NCBI GenBank assembly: GCA_903942355.1
Contig: CAJAOR010000114.1
Location: 1-35,848, forward strand
Length of the DNA: 35,848 nt
Direction: 5' to 3'
Source of the DNA: an uncultured Chlorobiaceae bacterium
Lineage (GTDB): Bacteria > Bacteroidota > Chlorobiia > Chlorobiales > Chlorobiaceae
The first letter of the stretch is position 1; each line of letters opens with the position of its first letter. The notes beneath the pieces are model-generated. The model saw nothing but the letters and a program-made list of their open reading frames with translations, had not been told where the DNA came from and did not search any database. A program made the position numbers and the translations under genes. Below, piece after piece: positions 35,270-35,848 of the stretch.

Positions 35270-35848
35270 ATGCATTCCGAAATGGTTCCGATAGCGCTTG
35301 TTCAAGCCTCTTGCACAAGCGACCCGGTTGAGAATCTTGTAAAAGCCTGCAATAAAATACGGGAGGCTGCTGCTCAAGGCGCCCGTATTATCTGCCTGCA
35401 GGAGCTTTTTCTCACTCGCTATTTCTGCCAGACGGAGGATTATGAGTCATTTAACTATGCTGAATCCATTCCTGGCCCATCAACACTCGTCATGCAGGAA
35501 CTTGCCCGTGAGCTTGAGGTTGTCCTTGTCGTCTCCTTGTTTGAAGCAAGAGCGAGAGGGCTCTATCACAATACGGCCGTCGTGATTGATGCTGACGGGA
35601 GCTATCTTGGCAAGTACCGCAAAATGCATATTCCTGACGATCCCGGTTTTTATGAAAAGTTTTATTTTACGCCGGGCGATCTTGGCTATAAGGTTTTTAA
35701 AACACGGTATGCCACCATTGGCGTTTTGATCTGCTGGGATCAGTGGTACCCTGAAGCAGCAAGGCTGACAGCTCTCAAGGGTGCGGAGATTCTTTTTTAT
35801 CCAACGGCTATCGGGTGGTCCGCAAGTGAACGTTCCGCCGAAGTGCGT
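35270..35848 (+). CDS. Carbon-nitrogen hydrolase, N-carbamoylputrescine amidase-like (3' end outside window)
   Basis: The first 193 residues of a nitrilase-superfamily amidohydrolase run off the right edge. The catalytic Glu lies in IICLQELFLTRYFCQ, the Lys in KYRKMHIPDD and the nucleophilic Cys in IGVLICWDQWYPEAAR. The motif order and FYPTAIGW match N-carbamoylputrescine amidase (AguB), which makes putrescine. The start at 35270 lies 14 bp after the menA stop. A second ATG four codons later is an alternative start. Confidence 0.88.
   Translation, partial: MHSEMVPIALVQASCTSDPVENLVKACNKIREAAAQGARIICLQELFLTRYFCQTEDYESFNYAESIPGPSTLVMQELARELEVVLVVSLFEARARGLYHNTAVVIDADGSYLGKYRKMHIPDDPGFYEKFYFTPGDLGYKVFKTRYATIGVLICWDQWYPEAARLTALKGAEILFYPTAIGWSASERSAEVR

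Overview
The window reads as part of a green sulfur bacterium chromosome (Chlorobium/Pelodictyon-like, family Chlorobiaceae). This is inferred from family content: a thioredoxin-reductase-like ferredoxin-NADP+ reductase directly followed by menA, and a DUF4405 membrane protein. No rRNA, tRNA, CRISPR array, IS element or phage gene was seen.

Layout. 1-3.9 kb: ordinary chromosomal genes (a partial ORF, a DUF4405 protein, a PPK2 polyphosphate kinase convergent with hisF, a YdjM-like membrane protein, a secreted DUF4114 protein). 4.1-28.3 kb: a large, entirely minus-strand exopolysaccharide/capsule locus. In transcription order it holds a WecG/TagA-type glycosyltransferase with a pseudo-receiver N-terminus, a polyisoprenyl-phosphate sugar transferase, a STAS protein, an unusual nucleotidyltransferase-like/left-handed-helix/sugar-transferase-like fusion, a broken STAS gene, an RsbW-like ATPase, a GT2, a serine acetyltransferase-like protein, Wza-like export lipoprotein, ABC transporter, Wzc/Wzz-like co-polymerase, GT4, acyltransferase, Wzy/ligase-like protein, VanZ-like protein, secreted WG-repeat protein, and a string of GT2/GT4/GT25 glycosyltransferases. 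28.5-32.5 kb, same strand: a regulatory block of REC-PAS-PP2C phosphatase, STAS, RsbW-like ATPase and a sigma-54 activator whose receiver domain has lost its phospho-acceptor Asp. 32.9-35.8 kb, plus strand: a small four-Cys protein, ferredoxin-NADP+ reductase, MenA and a carbon-nitrogen hydrolase cut by the window end.

Main point. Three sequences matching the sigma-54 -24/-12 consensus lie at nearly the same distance (45-51 nt from the -12 box) upstream of three genes: the first gene of the polysaccharide locus, the first gene of the distal glycosyltransferase run, and the secreted DUF4114 gene. With the adjacent sigma-54 activator and the PP2C/STAS/HATPase partner-switching proteins, some of them embedded among the biosynthetic genes, this looks like a dedicated switch for exopolysaccharide output. 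It resembles in logic the Vibrio fischeri syp system but is built from different parts.

The partner-switching block has been duplicated. The 24.0-24.65 kb and 30.0-30.84 kb segments share the order [3' end of the fusion gene - STAS - HATPase]. One copy has an internally deleted STAS gene. The other keeps only the last 20 codons of the fusion gene. Homopolymer tracts in a glycosyltransferase gene (G9 plus T8) and in the activator gene (A10) are possible slippage sites.
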